From: an uncultured Oscillospiraceae bacterium
GTDB taxonomy: Bacteria > Bacillota > Clostridia > Oscillospirales > Oscillospiraceae
Direction: 5' to 3'
Assembly (NCBI GenBank): GCA_900754965.1
Contig: CAAEEO010000044.1
Location: 1 to 19,047, forward strand
Length of the DNA stretch: 19,047 bases
Both the position numbers and the translations under genes were made by a program. Shown piece after piece: positions 6,405-12,710 of this stretch (positions within the stretch are counted from its first letter, which is position 1; the number at the start of each line of letters is the position of its first letter). Under the pieces are notes generated by a model. It saw nothing but the letters and a program-made list of their open reading frames with translations, did no database searches and was not told the origin of the DNA.

Positions 6405-7082
6405 TCAGCGATTTTCCAGACGAGCCTGCTGTCGGGCCTCTTCGTCCAGTTTTTCTGCCAGGTAATATTCCAGTGCCAGAAGGCTGTCCGAGAAATAAAT
6501 GTCCTCTTTGATGATGGGGGACCGCTCCGGCAGTTCCACAATGGCGTTGGTGAAGTTCCAGATGGCTTTCACACCGGCAGTGACGGCAGCGTCGGCAGCG
6601 ATTTGGGCATATTCCGGCGGCACACACAAAACGGCCACATCCACGCCGTTTTCTGCGCAGAAATCATTGACGATGGCGGAGTCATAGATGGGCACGCCCC
6701 GGAGGGTCTGACTGCCGATGACCCGTTTGTCCGGGTCAAATGCGGCCAGCAGATGGAACCCGCACTCTTCGAAACTGAAGTGATCCAGCAAGGCCCGGCC
6801 AATGTTGCCCACACCCATGACGATGACTTTGTATCCCCGATCCATGCCCAAAATAGAGGCGATTTCTTCGCGGAGAGAGGGCAGGTTATAGCCGTATCCC
6901 TGCTGTCCGAATTCGCCGAAACAGCTGAAGTCCTGCCGAATCTGGGAGGGCGTCAGTCCCAGCTGACGGCCAAGCTCATTGGAGGAGATGCGCTCGACCC
7001 CAGCTGCGCTGAGTTCATCCAGTTTCCGCAGATATCTGGGCATGCGTCGAATGACATTGTTAGATATTTTGATGGTTTTCAT
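6405..7082 (-). CDS. rex: Redox-sensing transcriptional repressor Rex
   Basis: A 225-residue Rex protein, a dimeric cytoplasmic repressor that senses the NADH/NAD+ ratio and controls fermentation and respiration genes. The N-terminal winged helix includes the signature SQIRQDFSCFGEFGQQGYGY at 46-65. The NAD-binding Rossmann domain follows, with VMGVGNIGRALL at 88-99 and the acidic strand end AAFDPDKRVIG at 114-123. VDVAVLCVPPEYAQ and IWNFTN match later Rex motifs. Length is typical (about 210-225). The ATG at 7082 was chosen because GAGGGAG lies nine bases upstream; a TTG two codons earlier is less likely. The gene is monocistronic. The upstream region holds AT-rich promoter-like DNA but no full Rex palindrome, so autoregulation is not supported here. 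Confidence 0.97.
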   Translation of the reverse strand: MKTIKISNNVIRRMPRYLRKLDELSAAGVERISSNELGRQLGLTPSQIRQDFSCFGEFGQQGYGYNLPSLREEIASILGMDRGYKVIVMGVGNIGRALLDHFSFEECGFHLLAAFDPDKRVIGSQTLRGVPIYDSAIVNDFCAENGVDVAVLCVPPEYAQIAADAAVTAGVKAIWNFTNAIVELPERSPIIKEDIYFSDSLLALEYYLAEKLDEEARQQARLENR

Positions 7083-7188
7083 GATCAAACGCTCCCTCGT
7101 GTTGCTCCCAAACGGGAAAATTTTGTGTTAATATACAGTTTATCATGAATCCGTCTATTTTTCAACAAATTTTCGACGATCACAGTCG

Positions 7189-7217
7189 TTGAATGGCAAA
7201 GAAATCTGTGGTATGAT
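7189..7217 (+). promoter_or_regulatory. Promoter of the DUF3783-DUF4430-ECF operon
   Basis: TTGAAT (7189-7194), a 17-base spacer and TATGAT (7212-7217), 43 bases ahead of the DUF3783 start, which has AAAGGAGGG as ribosome site. It is divergent to rex. Confidence 0.8.
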
Positions 7218-7259
7218 GGAGTGCTCAATAAGGAGCCTGACGAAAAAGGAGGGAATACC

Positions 7260-7661
7260 ATGGAACGAGCCACCGTGATCCTGTACGGAATGACGGAATC
7301 AGAACGAAAAAAGGTGAAAGGCGTTTGCCAGAAACTGGATGTGCGGCTGCGGAATGTGCTGCCGGAAGAGGCCGGGCAGCCGGTAGGCGCTTTTGCCGGT
7401 GCGGCGGCTTTCATAGAACAGCCGGAACCCTGGGAACCGGAAGGGCCGATGCTGGTGTTTGCCGGGGTAACAGACCGGCAGTTGGAGCGTTTTTTGAGCA
7501 GTTTGCGCACGGCGCGGGTGGGGTATACGGCGCTGAAGGCGGTGCTGACGCCCACCAATGCCCAGTGGACCGGCCGACAGCTCTATGAGGAACTGACCAA
7601 AGAACGGGAGAGTTTGGGGGATCATCCCCGTATCCCGGGAATGAACGAGGAGGAAACCTGA
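7260..7661 (+). CDS. DUF3783 domain protein
   Basis: A 133-residue soluble protein that fits the DUF3783 family of Clostridia. It begins with a short strand ending in a turn (ATVILYGMTE), continues through a poorly conserved middle, and has the family's recognisable second half: MLVFAGVTDRQLERFLSSLR (about 71-90) and VGYTALKAVLTPTNAQWT (about 94-111). The tail is charged and ends in a run of acidic residues. No catalytic residue or cofactor site is visible, and the family has no known function. The ATG at 7260 follows AAAGGAGGGA at the right distance. The gene is the first of a probable three-gene unit: the next ATG is two bases after its stop. Whether it works with the downstream transporter genes or is only co-located is open. 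Confidence 0.8.
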   Translation: MERATVILYGMTESERKKVKGVCQKLDVRLRNVLPEEAGQPVGAFAGAAAFIEQPEPWEPEGPMLVFAGVTDRQLERFLSSLRTARVGYTALKAVLTPTNAQWTGRQLYEELTKERESLGDHPRIPGMNEEET

Positions 7662-7663
7662 AC

Positions 7664-8053
7664 ATGAAACAGAAAAAGACGATCATTGCCGTTGCAGTAT
7701 TGGCAGTGCTGATCCTGGCGTCGGTGCTGATTTGGCAGGGGACTCGCCCGGAGACCCAGACGGGGGACAAGACCATTACGGTGTCTGTGGTGACGGATAC
7801 GGAGACGACGGACTTCACCATCGTAACGGATGCGGAGTATCTGCGGCAGGCCCTGGAACAGGAAAACCTGGTGGAAGGTTCGGAAAGTGAATACGGCCTG
7901 TTTGTCACCACGGTCAACGGCGTGACGGCGGACGACAGTCAGCAGCAGTGGTGGCGTTTTACCAGAAATGGAGAAATGGTGGAGACCGGAATAGACACCA
8001 CGCCCATTGCAGACGGGGAGACTTATGAAATTACCCTCATCACGGGCTGGTAA
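7664..8053 (+). CDS. Membrane-anchored DUF4430 protein
   Basis: A 129-residue extracytoplasmic protein. Residues 1-24 form a basic N-terminus and hydrophobic segment (signal anchor); there is no lipobox cysteine. Residues about 36-129 match DUF4430, with EYGLFVTTVNGV (76-87), QWWRFTRNGE (95-104) and the terminal GDxY-like IADGETYEITLITGW. DUF4430 resembles the small C-terminal beta domain of the animal cobalamin carriers intrinsic factor and transcobalamin, and in Firmicutes it often accompanies corrinoid or ECF uptake genes (general knowledge, not shown here). The ATG follows GAGGAGG. It is two bases after DUF3783 and one base before the ECF S-component gene, so the three are translationally linked. 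Likely role: surface capture of a ligand for the S component; the ligand is inferred only. Confidence 0.82.
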   Translation: MKQKKTIIAVAVLAVLILASVLIWQGTRPETQTGDKTITVSVVTDTETTDFTIVTDAEYLRQALEQENLVEGSESEYGLFVTTVNGVTADDSQQQWWRFTRNGEMVETGIDTTPIADGETYEITLITGW

Positions 8054-8054
8054 G

Positions 8055-8537
8055 ATGACCACCCGGCGGTTGGTGCTGCTGGCTCTATTGGGGGCCATGC
8101 TGTTTGCCAGTCAGGTGGTGATGGCGGCGCTGCCCAATGTGCATCTGGTGGCGGTACTGCTCATTGTCACCACCTTGCACTTTCGCTGGCAGGCGCTGTA
8201 CACCGTGGGGGTATTTGTGCTGTTGGAGGGCCTGATGTACGGGTTTAGCCTGTGGTGGGTCAGTTATCTGTACACCTGGCCTGTCCTGGTGGTGCTGACG
8301 GTGCTGCTGGGGCGGAGCGATTCGCCGCTGTTCTGGGCGGTGATTGCCGGCATTTTTGGTCTGGCTTTCGGCGCGCTGTGCGCCCTGCCCTATCTTCTGG
8401 TCGGCGGATGGGCCGCGGCAGTGTCCTATTGGATCTCCGGCATTCCTTTCGATCTGATTCACTGTGTCAGCAACTTCGTGTTCACGCTGATCCTGTTTCG
8501 GCCGTTGGACCGGGTAATGACCCGACTGGAGGCGTGA
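8055..8537 (+). CDS. ECF transporter S component-like membrane protein
   Basis: A 160-residue integral membrane protein with about five to six membrane segments, the size and hydrophobic profile of an energy-coupling-factor S component. The first helix contains LLGAMLFASQVV (about 11-22) with the Ala14-x-x-x-Ala18 pattern that S components use to dock on EcfT, followed by a LPNVHLV turn typical of the family. FGLAFGALCALPYLL and IPFDLIHCVSNFVFTLILFRPL match the later helices of S components. S components bind a vitamin and depend on a shared EcfA/A'/T module encoded elsewhere. The ATG lies one base after the DUF4430 stop; there is only a weak ribosome site, so translational coupling is likely. 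The substrate is not readable: cobalamin or a relative fits DUF4430, while thiamine is possible from the adjacent operon although this gene lies upstream of its riboswitch. Confidence 0.75.
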   Translation: MTTRRLVLLALLGAMLFASQVVMAALPNVHLVAVLLIVTTLHFRWQALYTVGVFVLLEGLMYGFSLWWVSYLYTWPVLVVLTVLLGRSDSPLFWAVIAGIFGLAFGALCALPYLLVGGWAAAVSYWISGIPFDLIHCVSNFVFTLILFRPLDRVMTRLEA

Positions 8538-8569
8538 AACACTGCACCTGTAGATTTTTCCCATTCTGC

Positions 8570-8598
8570 TTGACAAAGAGGCGGGATGGGACTATGAT
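8570..8598 (+). promoter_or_regulatory. Sigma-70 promoter of the thi operon
   Basis: A perfect TTGACA (8570-8575), a 17-base spacer and TATGAT (8593-8598). The expected start near 8605 lies about 15 bases ahead of the TPP riboswitch, as needed for transcriptional control. Confidence 0.92.
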
Positions 8599-8617
8599 AG
8601 CCGTGTAACAAAATAAA

Positions 8618-8703
8618 AAAGGGGAGCTCACCGGAGTGGGCTGAGAATCGGCTGTATCGCCGTTACCCATAACCTGATTTGGATAATGCCAACGTAGGGA
8701 AAT
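8618..8703 (+). promoter_or_regulatory. TPP riboswitch (THI element)
   Basis: The conserved THI-box blocks are present in order: GGGGAGC (8621-8627), GGGCTGAGA (8638-8646), ACCC (8665-8668), and ACCTGATTTGGATAATGCC (8672-8690) followed by AACGTAGGGAAA. These blocks form the pyrimidine- and pyrophosphate-sensing arms of the TPP aptamer. It lies in the leader of thiE, so TPP represses the salvage operon. The 3' block CGTAGG (8693-8698) is complementary to CCTACG (8730-8735) in the downstream terminator, which gives a simple switch between antiterminator and aptamer. Confidence 0.96.
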
Positions 8704-8721
8704 ACACGCCACGCATCGATG

Positions 8722-8750
8722 CAGCGAGACCTACGGGTCTCGCTGTTTTT
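8722..8750 (+). terminator. Riboswitch-controlled terminator
   Basis: A perfect 10-bp stem CAGCGAGACC / GGTCTCGCTG with a TACG loop, followed by five T and, after GC, five more. It lies between the TPP aptamer and thiE, so it should form when TPP is bound. A self-complementary GCATCGATGC (8713-8722) precedes it. Confidence 0.92.
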
Positions 8751-8780
8751 GCTTTTTGACACTGGAGAGGAGAAAACGCC

Positions 8781-9422
8781 ATGAATTGCAGAAAAGAAGA
8801 TCTGCTGCTGTATGCGGTGACGGATCGCAGCTGGCTGGGGGAGGAAACCCTGTACAGCCAGGTGGAGAAGAGCCTGAAGGGCGGCGCTACCTTTATGCAG
8901 CTGCGGGAAAAAGATCTGGACGAGGAGCGGTTTTATCAGGAGGCCGTGGAACTGAAGGAACTGTGCGCCCGGTACCATGTGCCGTTTGTCATCAATGACA
9001 ATGTGGACATTGCTCTGCGGATGGACGCAGATGGCGTGCATGTGGGCCAGAGCGATATGGAGGCCGGAGATGTGCGTGCCAAACTGGGCCCGGATAAGAT
9101 TATCGGCGTGTCCTGCAAGACCGTGGAAGAGGCGCTGCGGGCGCAGGCCCACGGTGCAGATTATCTGGGGGTGGGGGCGGTGTTCCCCACAGGCACCAAG
9201 GCCGATGCCTCGGAAGTCAGTTTTGAAACTCTGCGGGAGATCTGCCAGGCAGTGGAGATCCCGGTGGTGGCCATCGGCGGGGTCAATGCCCGGAATACCC
9301 CTCGTCTGAAAGATTCCGGCATCGTGGGAATCGCAGTGGTCAGCGCCATTTTTGCACAGCCGGAGATTGAAAAGGCCACGGCAGAATTGCTGGAAATCAC
9401 CCGGAAGGTGATTTATGGATAA
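8781..9422 (+). CDS. thiE: Thiamine-phosphate synthase
   Basis: A 213-residue (beta/alpha)8 enzyme that joins HMP-PP and thiazole phosphate to give thiamine phosphate in the cytoplasm. Family motifs are complete: YAVTD (11-15), MQLREK for pyrophosphate and pyrimidine binding (39-44), INDNVDIAL (71-79), DGVHVGQSD (84-92), GVGAVFPTGTK for the thiazole phosphate site (130-140) and VVAIGGV (162-168). Length is normal. The ATG follows GAGAGGAG at eight bases. It is the first gene after the TPP riboswitch. Its last eight bases overlap the HAD gene, indicating translational coupling. No thiazole or pyrimidine synthesis gene is nearby, so both substrates must come from salvage or from elsewhere in the genome. 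Confidence 0.97.
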   Translation: MNCRKEDLLLYAVTDRSWLGEETLYSQVEKSLKGGATFMQLREKDLDEERFYQEAVELKELCARYHVPFVINDNVDIALRMDADGVHVGQSDMEAGDVRAKLGPDKIIGVSCKTVEEALRAQAHGADYLGVGAVFPTGTKADASEVSFETLREICQAVEIPVVAIGGVNARNTPRLKDSGIVGIAVVSAIFAQPEIEKATAELLEITRKVIYG

Positions 9423-10062
9423 AAAAGCCTGCATTTTTGACATGGATGGTACCCTGGTGGATTCTATGGGGTACTGGAGAGATTTGGGCCGGGAATTTCT
9501 GCGGAAAAAGGGCGTGACCGGAGATGTGGAGGAGATCCTTGCCCGCACGGACCCGATGACGATGGAGGAATCGGCAGAACTGTTTCGCGTCAGCTTTGGC
9601 CTTGCGGGAACGGCGCAGGAATTGGCGGACGAAATGAACGCCGTGATGGACGAGCATTACCGGAAGGATGTGCCGCTGAAACCCGGCGTTCGGGAATATC
9701 TTGCCGCCCTGCAGGCGCAGGGAAGGAAATTCTGTGTGGCCACGGCCACGCCGGAGCATTTGGCCAAACTGTGCCTTGCCAGACTGGGCGTGGCGGAGGA
9801 GATGGAATTCATTCTCTCCTGCGACGCTGTGGCAGCGGGAAAAGACCGGCCGGATGTGTTTTTGGAGGCGGCCCGCCGCCTGGGGACAAGGCCGGAGGAA
9901 ACGGCCGTGTTTGAAGATGCCCCCTATGCTGCCCGCACCGCCAAACAGGCGGGATTTTATGTGGTGGGCATTTATGATGAGAGCAGCCGCGCCCACTGGG
10001 AAGAAGTGCAGGCGATGGCAGATGAAACAATTACGGACTGGACAACTGCCCGGCCGATTTGA
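9415..10062 (+). CDS. HAD-superfamily phosphatase in the thiamine operon
   Basis: A 215-residue HAD hydrolase of the beta-phosphoglucomutase-like subfamily IA, with an alpha-helical cap between motifs I and II. Motif I is FDMDGT with the nucleophile Asp9 and acid/base Asp11. Motif II is the Thr in CVATATPE (107-114), motif III Lys143 in AAGKDRPDVF, and motif IV Glu167-Asp168 in VFEDAPYAA. All catalytic residues are intact. It overlaps thiE by eight bases and sits in a TPP-controlled operon, so a thiamine-pathway phosphate is the likely substrate: thiamine phosphate or HMP phosphate. In plants the TH2 protein fuses TenA to a HAD phosphatase acting on thiamine phosphate, which supports the first option. 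The exact substrate is inference; a generic sugar-phosphate or housecleaning phosphatase is the alternative. Confidence 0.9.
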   Translation: MDKKACIFDMDGTLVDSMGYWRDLGREFLRKKGVTGDVEEILARTDPMTMEESAELFRVSFGLAGTAQELADEMNAVMDEHYRKDVPLKPGVREYLAALQAQGRKFCVATATPEHLAKLCLARLGVAEEMEFILSCDAVAAGKDRPDVFLEAARRLGTRPEETAVFEDAPYAARTAKQAGFYVVGIYDESSRAHWEEVQAMADETITDWTTARPI

Positions 10063-10082
10063 AAAGATAGGAGGAAGTTGTT

Positions 10083-10382
10083 ATGACAGCAAGCGTAGCA
10101 ATTCAGGTGCTGCCCAAAACGGACAGCGATGAGGAACTGATCCGCATTGTGGACGAGGTGATTGCTTATATTGCAAGCACCGGCCTGCGGTATGAGGTGG
10201 GGGCTTATGAGACCACCATTGAGGGGACGGACTACGATCAGCTCATGGATGTGGTGAAGGAGTGCCAGCATGTGGCAATTCGCGCAGGCGCACCCAAAGT
10301 CAGCGCCTATATCAAAGTGGAGTATGAACCGGAGGGAGAGATTCTGACCATTGACCGGAAAATCTCCAAATATCAGAAATAA
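10083..10382 (+). CDS. Thiamine-binding protein, MTH1187/YkoF family
   Basis: A 99-residue single-domain protein of the Thiamine_BP (MTH1187/YkoF-like) family. The pattern is typical: VAIQVLPKTDSDEELIRIVDEVIAYI as first strand and helix (about 5-30), the YEVGAYETTIEG strand (38-49), a second helix ending VKECQH, and VSAYIKVEY near the end. These ferredoxin-like proteins bind thiamine or its HMP moiety. In Bacillus, YkoF serves the HMP/thiamine transporter YkoEDC. There is no signal peptide, so it is cytoplasmic, perhaps buffering or delivering ligand. The ATG follows AGGAGG. It lies 20 bases after the HAD gene and 96 before thiD. Its pairing with a ThiXYZ-type transporter rather than YkoEDC is a notable combination. 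Confidence 0.85.
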   Translation: MTASVAIQVLPKTDSDEELIRIVDEVIAYIASTGLRYEVGAYETTIEGTDYDQLMDVVKECQHVAIRAGAPKVSAYIKVEYEPEGEILTIDRKISKYQK

Positions 10383-10412
10383 AAAGTCTTACGGGGGGTT
10401 ACCTTGTTTGAC

Positions 10413-10445
10413 AGCGGCGAATCGGGGGCACCACTTTTCGTCGCT
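10413..10445 (+). other. Hairpin in the leader of thiD
   Basis: A 9-bp stem, AGCGGCGAA / TTCGTCGCT with one G-U pair, encloses a 15-base loop in the 96-base spacer between the thiamine-binding protein gene and thiD. It is followed by ATAAAAAAGG, not a T-run, so it is no terminator. It may affect mRNA processing or translation of thiD. Confidence 0.4.
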
Positions 10446-10478
10446 ATAAAAAAGGAAATGCTGAAAGGAGAAACGAAT

Positions 10479-11276
10479 ATGAAAACAGCATTGACCATCG
10501 CTGGAAGCGATTCCAGCGGAGGCGCCGGCATTCAGGCAGATATTAAGACCATGATGGCCAACGGGGTGTTCGCCATGAGCGCGATCACCGCATTGACTGC
10601 CCAGAATACAACCGGCGTCCAGGGAATTTTTGAAGTCGCTCCGGCCTTTTTGGCACAGCAGATTGACAGCGTATTTACGGATATTCGTCCGGATGCGGTG
10701 AAGATCGGCATGGTTTCTTCCCGGGAACTGATCGGAGTGATCGCCGAAAAATTGCGGGAATATGGCGCGGAGAATGTGGTGGTGGACCCGGTGATGGTGG
10801 CCACTTCCGGCTCCAAACTCATCAGTGAGGACGCCATTGACGCGCTGAAAGAAAAACTGCTGCCGCTGGCAACGGTTTTGACGCCCAACATTCCGGAAAC
10901 GGAAGTTTTGGCCGGTATGCCGGTCAAAACGCCGGAGGATATGATCGCTGCGGCCCGGGCCATCAGCGAACAGTATCACTGCGCCGTACTGTGTAAAGGC
11001 GGCCATCAGCTCAACGATGCCAACGACCTGCTCTATCGGGACGGCGCTTTCCGCTGGTTCAATGGGAAACGCATCGACAATCCCAATACCCACGGTACCG
11101 GCTGCACGCTGTCCAGTGCCATAGCCTCCAATCTGGCCAAGGGCTATGATCTGGATACTGCGGTGGAGCGGGCAAAAGCCTATATTTCCGGCGCTCTGGC
11201 GGCAATGCTGGATTTGGGACAGGGTTCCGGCCCCATGGATCACGCATTCGCCATCACCGGCGAATTTGCACAGTGA
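10479..11276 (+). CDS. thiD: Hydroxymethylpyrimidine/phosphomethylpyrimidine kinase
   Basis: A 265-residue ribokinase-fold kinase that phosphorylates HMP and then HMP-P to HMP-PP, the pyrimidine substrate of ThiE. Motifs are TIAGSDSSGGAGIQADIKT (6-24) for the pyrimidine site, VKIGMVSS (74-81), VVVDPVMVATSG (100-111), LTPNIPET (134-141), CKGGH (172-176) and the anion hole/catalytic HGTGCTLSSAIA (205-216) with Cys209. Length is normal and no ThiE fusion is present. The ATG at 10479 follows GAAAGGAG at eight bases. An in-frame TTG at 10404 with a G-rich tract before it could add 25 residues, but these do not match the family. It is followed 10 bases later by tenA. Confidence 0.96.
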   Translation: MKTALTIAGSDSSGGAGIQADIKTMMANGVFAMSAITALTAQNTTGVQGIFEVAPAFLAQQIDSVFTDIRPDAVKIGMVSSRELIGVIAEKLREYGAENVVVDPVMVATSGSKLISEDAIDALKEKLLPLATVLTPNIPETEVLAGMPVKTPEDMIAAARAISEQYHCAVLCKGGHQLNDANDLLYRDGAFRWFNGKRIDNPNTHGTGCTLSSAIASNLAKGYDLDTAVERAKAYISGALAAMLDLGQGSGPMDHAFAITGEFAQ

Positions 11277-11286
11277 GGGCCGGAAG

Positions 11287-11952
11287 ATGAATACGACGAC
11301 AACGCGGCTGCTGGCCGCTGCGGAAGATATTTGGGCGCAGTACCACGCCCATCCCTTTGTCCGGGGAATCGGTGACGGGACACTGGACTTGGAAAAATTT
11401 CGGTACTACATGATTCAGGACTATGTCTATCTGTTCGATTACGCCAAGGTATTTGCCATCGGCCTGTCCCGCACCCGGGACAGCGAAGTTCTGCGGGTGT
11501 TTGCCGGATATGTCCACCAGATTTTGGATGGGGAGATGGAAATCCACAAGAGCTATATGGCGCGTCTGGGAATCTGTCCGGAAGAGGCCGCTCAGGCCCA
11601 GGCGGCACTGGACAACCTGTCCTACACGTCCTATATGCTGCGGGTGGCCTATGAAGAAGGGCCGGCAGAGGTGATGGCGGCTATTTTGTCCTGTGCGCTG
11701 AGCTACGAGGCCATTGCCCGGGAGATTTTGAAAGAACACCCTCAGGCGGGAGAACATCCTTTTTACGGAGAATGGGTCCGGGGCTATGCCGCGCCGGAAT
11801 ACCATGCAGAAAACGAGACCCTGATTGCCTTGATGGAACGGCTGTCGGAGGGATATTCCGAGGAGCGGCTGGCCCATCTGACGGAAATTTTCGTGGCCTG
11901 TTCCCGGTATGAACTGGCGTTCTGGGATATGGCCTGGGAGCAGAGGAAGTAA
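11287..11952 (+). CDS. tenA: Aminopyrimidine aminohydrolase (thiaminase II)
   Basis: A 221-residue all-helical TenA protein. In salvage it hydrolyses amino-HMP, a breakdown product of thiamine, to HMP. Expected residues are present: HPFVRGIGDGTL (22-33), the substrate Asp45 and Tyr48 in QDYVYLFDYAKVF, the nucleophile Cys136 in AAILSCALSYEAIA, Tyr167 in WVRGYAAPEY and catalytic Glu209 in FVACSRYELAFWDMAW. This is the Cys-containing TenA_C type. The start follows GGCCGGAAG, a weak site, ten bases after thiD, so it may depend on coupling. It is followed by the transporter genes five bases on. Together with ThiXYZ it forms the known route for base-degraded thiamine salvage. Confidence 0.95.
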   Translation: MNTTTTRLLAAAEDIWAQYHAHPFVRGIGDGTLDLEKFRYYMIQDYVYLFDYAKVFAIGLSRTRDSEVLRVFAGYVHQILDGEMEIHKSYMARLGICPEEAAQAQAALDNLSYTSYMLRVAYEEGPAEVMAAILSCALSYEAIAREILKEHPQAGEHPFYGEWVRGYAAPEYHAENETLIALMERLSEGYSEERLAHLTEIFVACSRYELAFWDMAWEQRK

Positions 11953-11957
11953 GGACT

Positions 11958-12710
11958 ATGCTGACATTCCGGAATGTGACCTTTCAGTACGATGTGGAGG
12001 ACTATCCCATCATTGATGACCTGTCCTTCCAGGTGGAAAACGGGGAGTTTGTGTCGGTGATTGGGCCGTCCGGCTGCGGAAAAAGCACCATTTTCCGCCT
12101 GGTCAATCGTCTGCTCACGCCGCGCAGCGGCGAGATTCTGGTGGACGGAAAACCCATCGGGAAACTGAACCATTACTGCGGCTATATGCCTCAGCAGGAT
12201 TTGCTGTTTCCCTGGCGGAGTGTGGCAGAGAATGTGCGCCTGCCATTGGAAATCCAGGGCGGACGCAGCAAAGAAGAAATGAATGCGATGACGGCCAAAG
12301 CACTGGAGACCGTGGGACTGGGCAACTGGGGCGGAAAGACCCCGGGGGAATTGTCCGGCGGTATGCGGCAGCGGGCGGCTTTTGCCCGGACAGTGCTTAC
12401 CGGCAGCGACCTGCTCCTGTTGGATGAGCCTTTTTCCGCGCTGGATTACCTGACACGGCTGTCCATGCGGGAATGGCTGTTGGAGCAGTGGGAGCAGGAA
12501 CAGAAAACGGTGCTGTTCATCACCCACGATGTGGAGGAGGCGCTGTTCCTGTCCAGTCGAATCCTGGTGGTGGAAGGCAGCCCCATCCGCAGTGTGCGCT
12601 CCATCCCGGTTCCGGCGGCGTATCCCCGGAATCTGGAAACTTTGCAGCAGCCGGAGATGCTGACTTTGAAGGAAGAGCTGATCGGAATGCTCAGGAGGCG
12701 GGAAGTATGA
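11958..12710 (+). CDS. thiZ: ABC transporter ATPase for thiamine precursor uptake
   Basis: A 250-residue ABC ATPase of the nitrate/sulfonate/taurine (SsuB/TauB/ThiZ) class, acting on the inner face of the membrane. Walker A GPSGCGKST is at 36-44, the Q-loop YMPQQDLLFPWRSV at 76-89, the signature LSGGMRQRAAFART at 132-145, Walker B LLLLDEPFSALD at 152-163 and the switch His190 in FITHDVEEA. LFPWRSVAENV after the Q-loop is typical of this class. Its stop overlaps the start of the permease gene (ATGA), so the two are coupled. The thi operon context and the ThiY partner give it the ThiZ name. The substrate is most likely formylaminopyrimidine or a related HMP precursor. Confidence 0.9.
   Translation: MLTFRNVTFQYDVEDYPIIDDLSFQVENGEFVSVIGPSGCGKSTIFRLVNRLLTPRSGEILVDGKPIGKLNHYCGYMPQQDLLFPWRSVAENVRLPLEIQGGRSKEEMNAMTAKALETVGLGNWGGKTPGELSGGMRQRAAFARTVLTGSDLLLLDEPFSALDYLTRLSMREWLLEQWEQEQKTVLFITHDVEEALFLSSRILVVEGSPIRSVRSIPVPAAYPRNLETLQQPEMLTLKEELIGMLRRREV

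Noticed and set aside
7122..7150. Possible Rex operator upstream of rex
   Set aside because: Only one half-site-like stretch is present; the second arm does not match the TTAACAA half.
10408..10450. TTGACA and TATAAA boxes upstream of thiD, suggesting an internal promoter
   Set aside because: The spacing is 31 bases, far too long for a sigma-70 promoter; the boxes lie in and around a hairpin.
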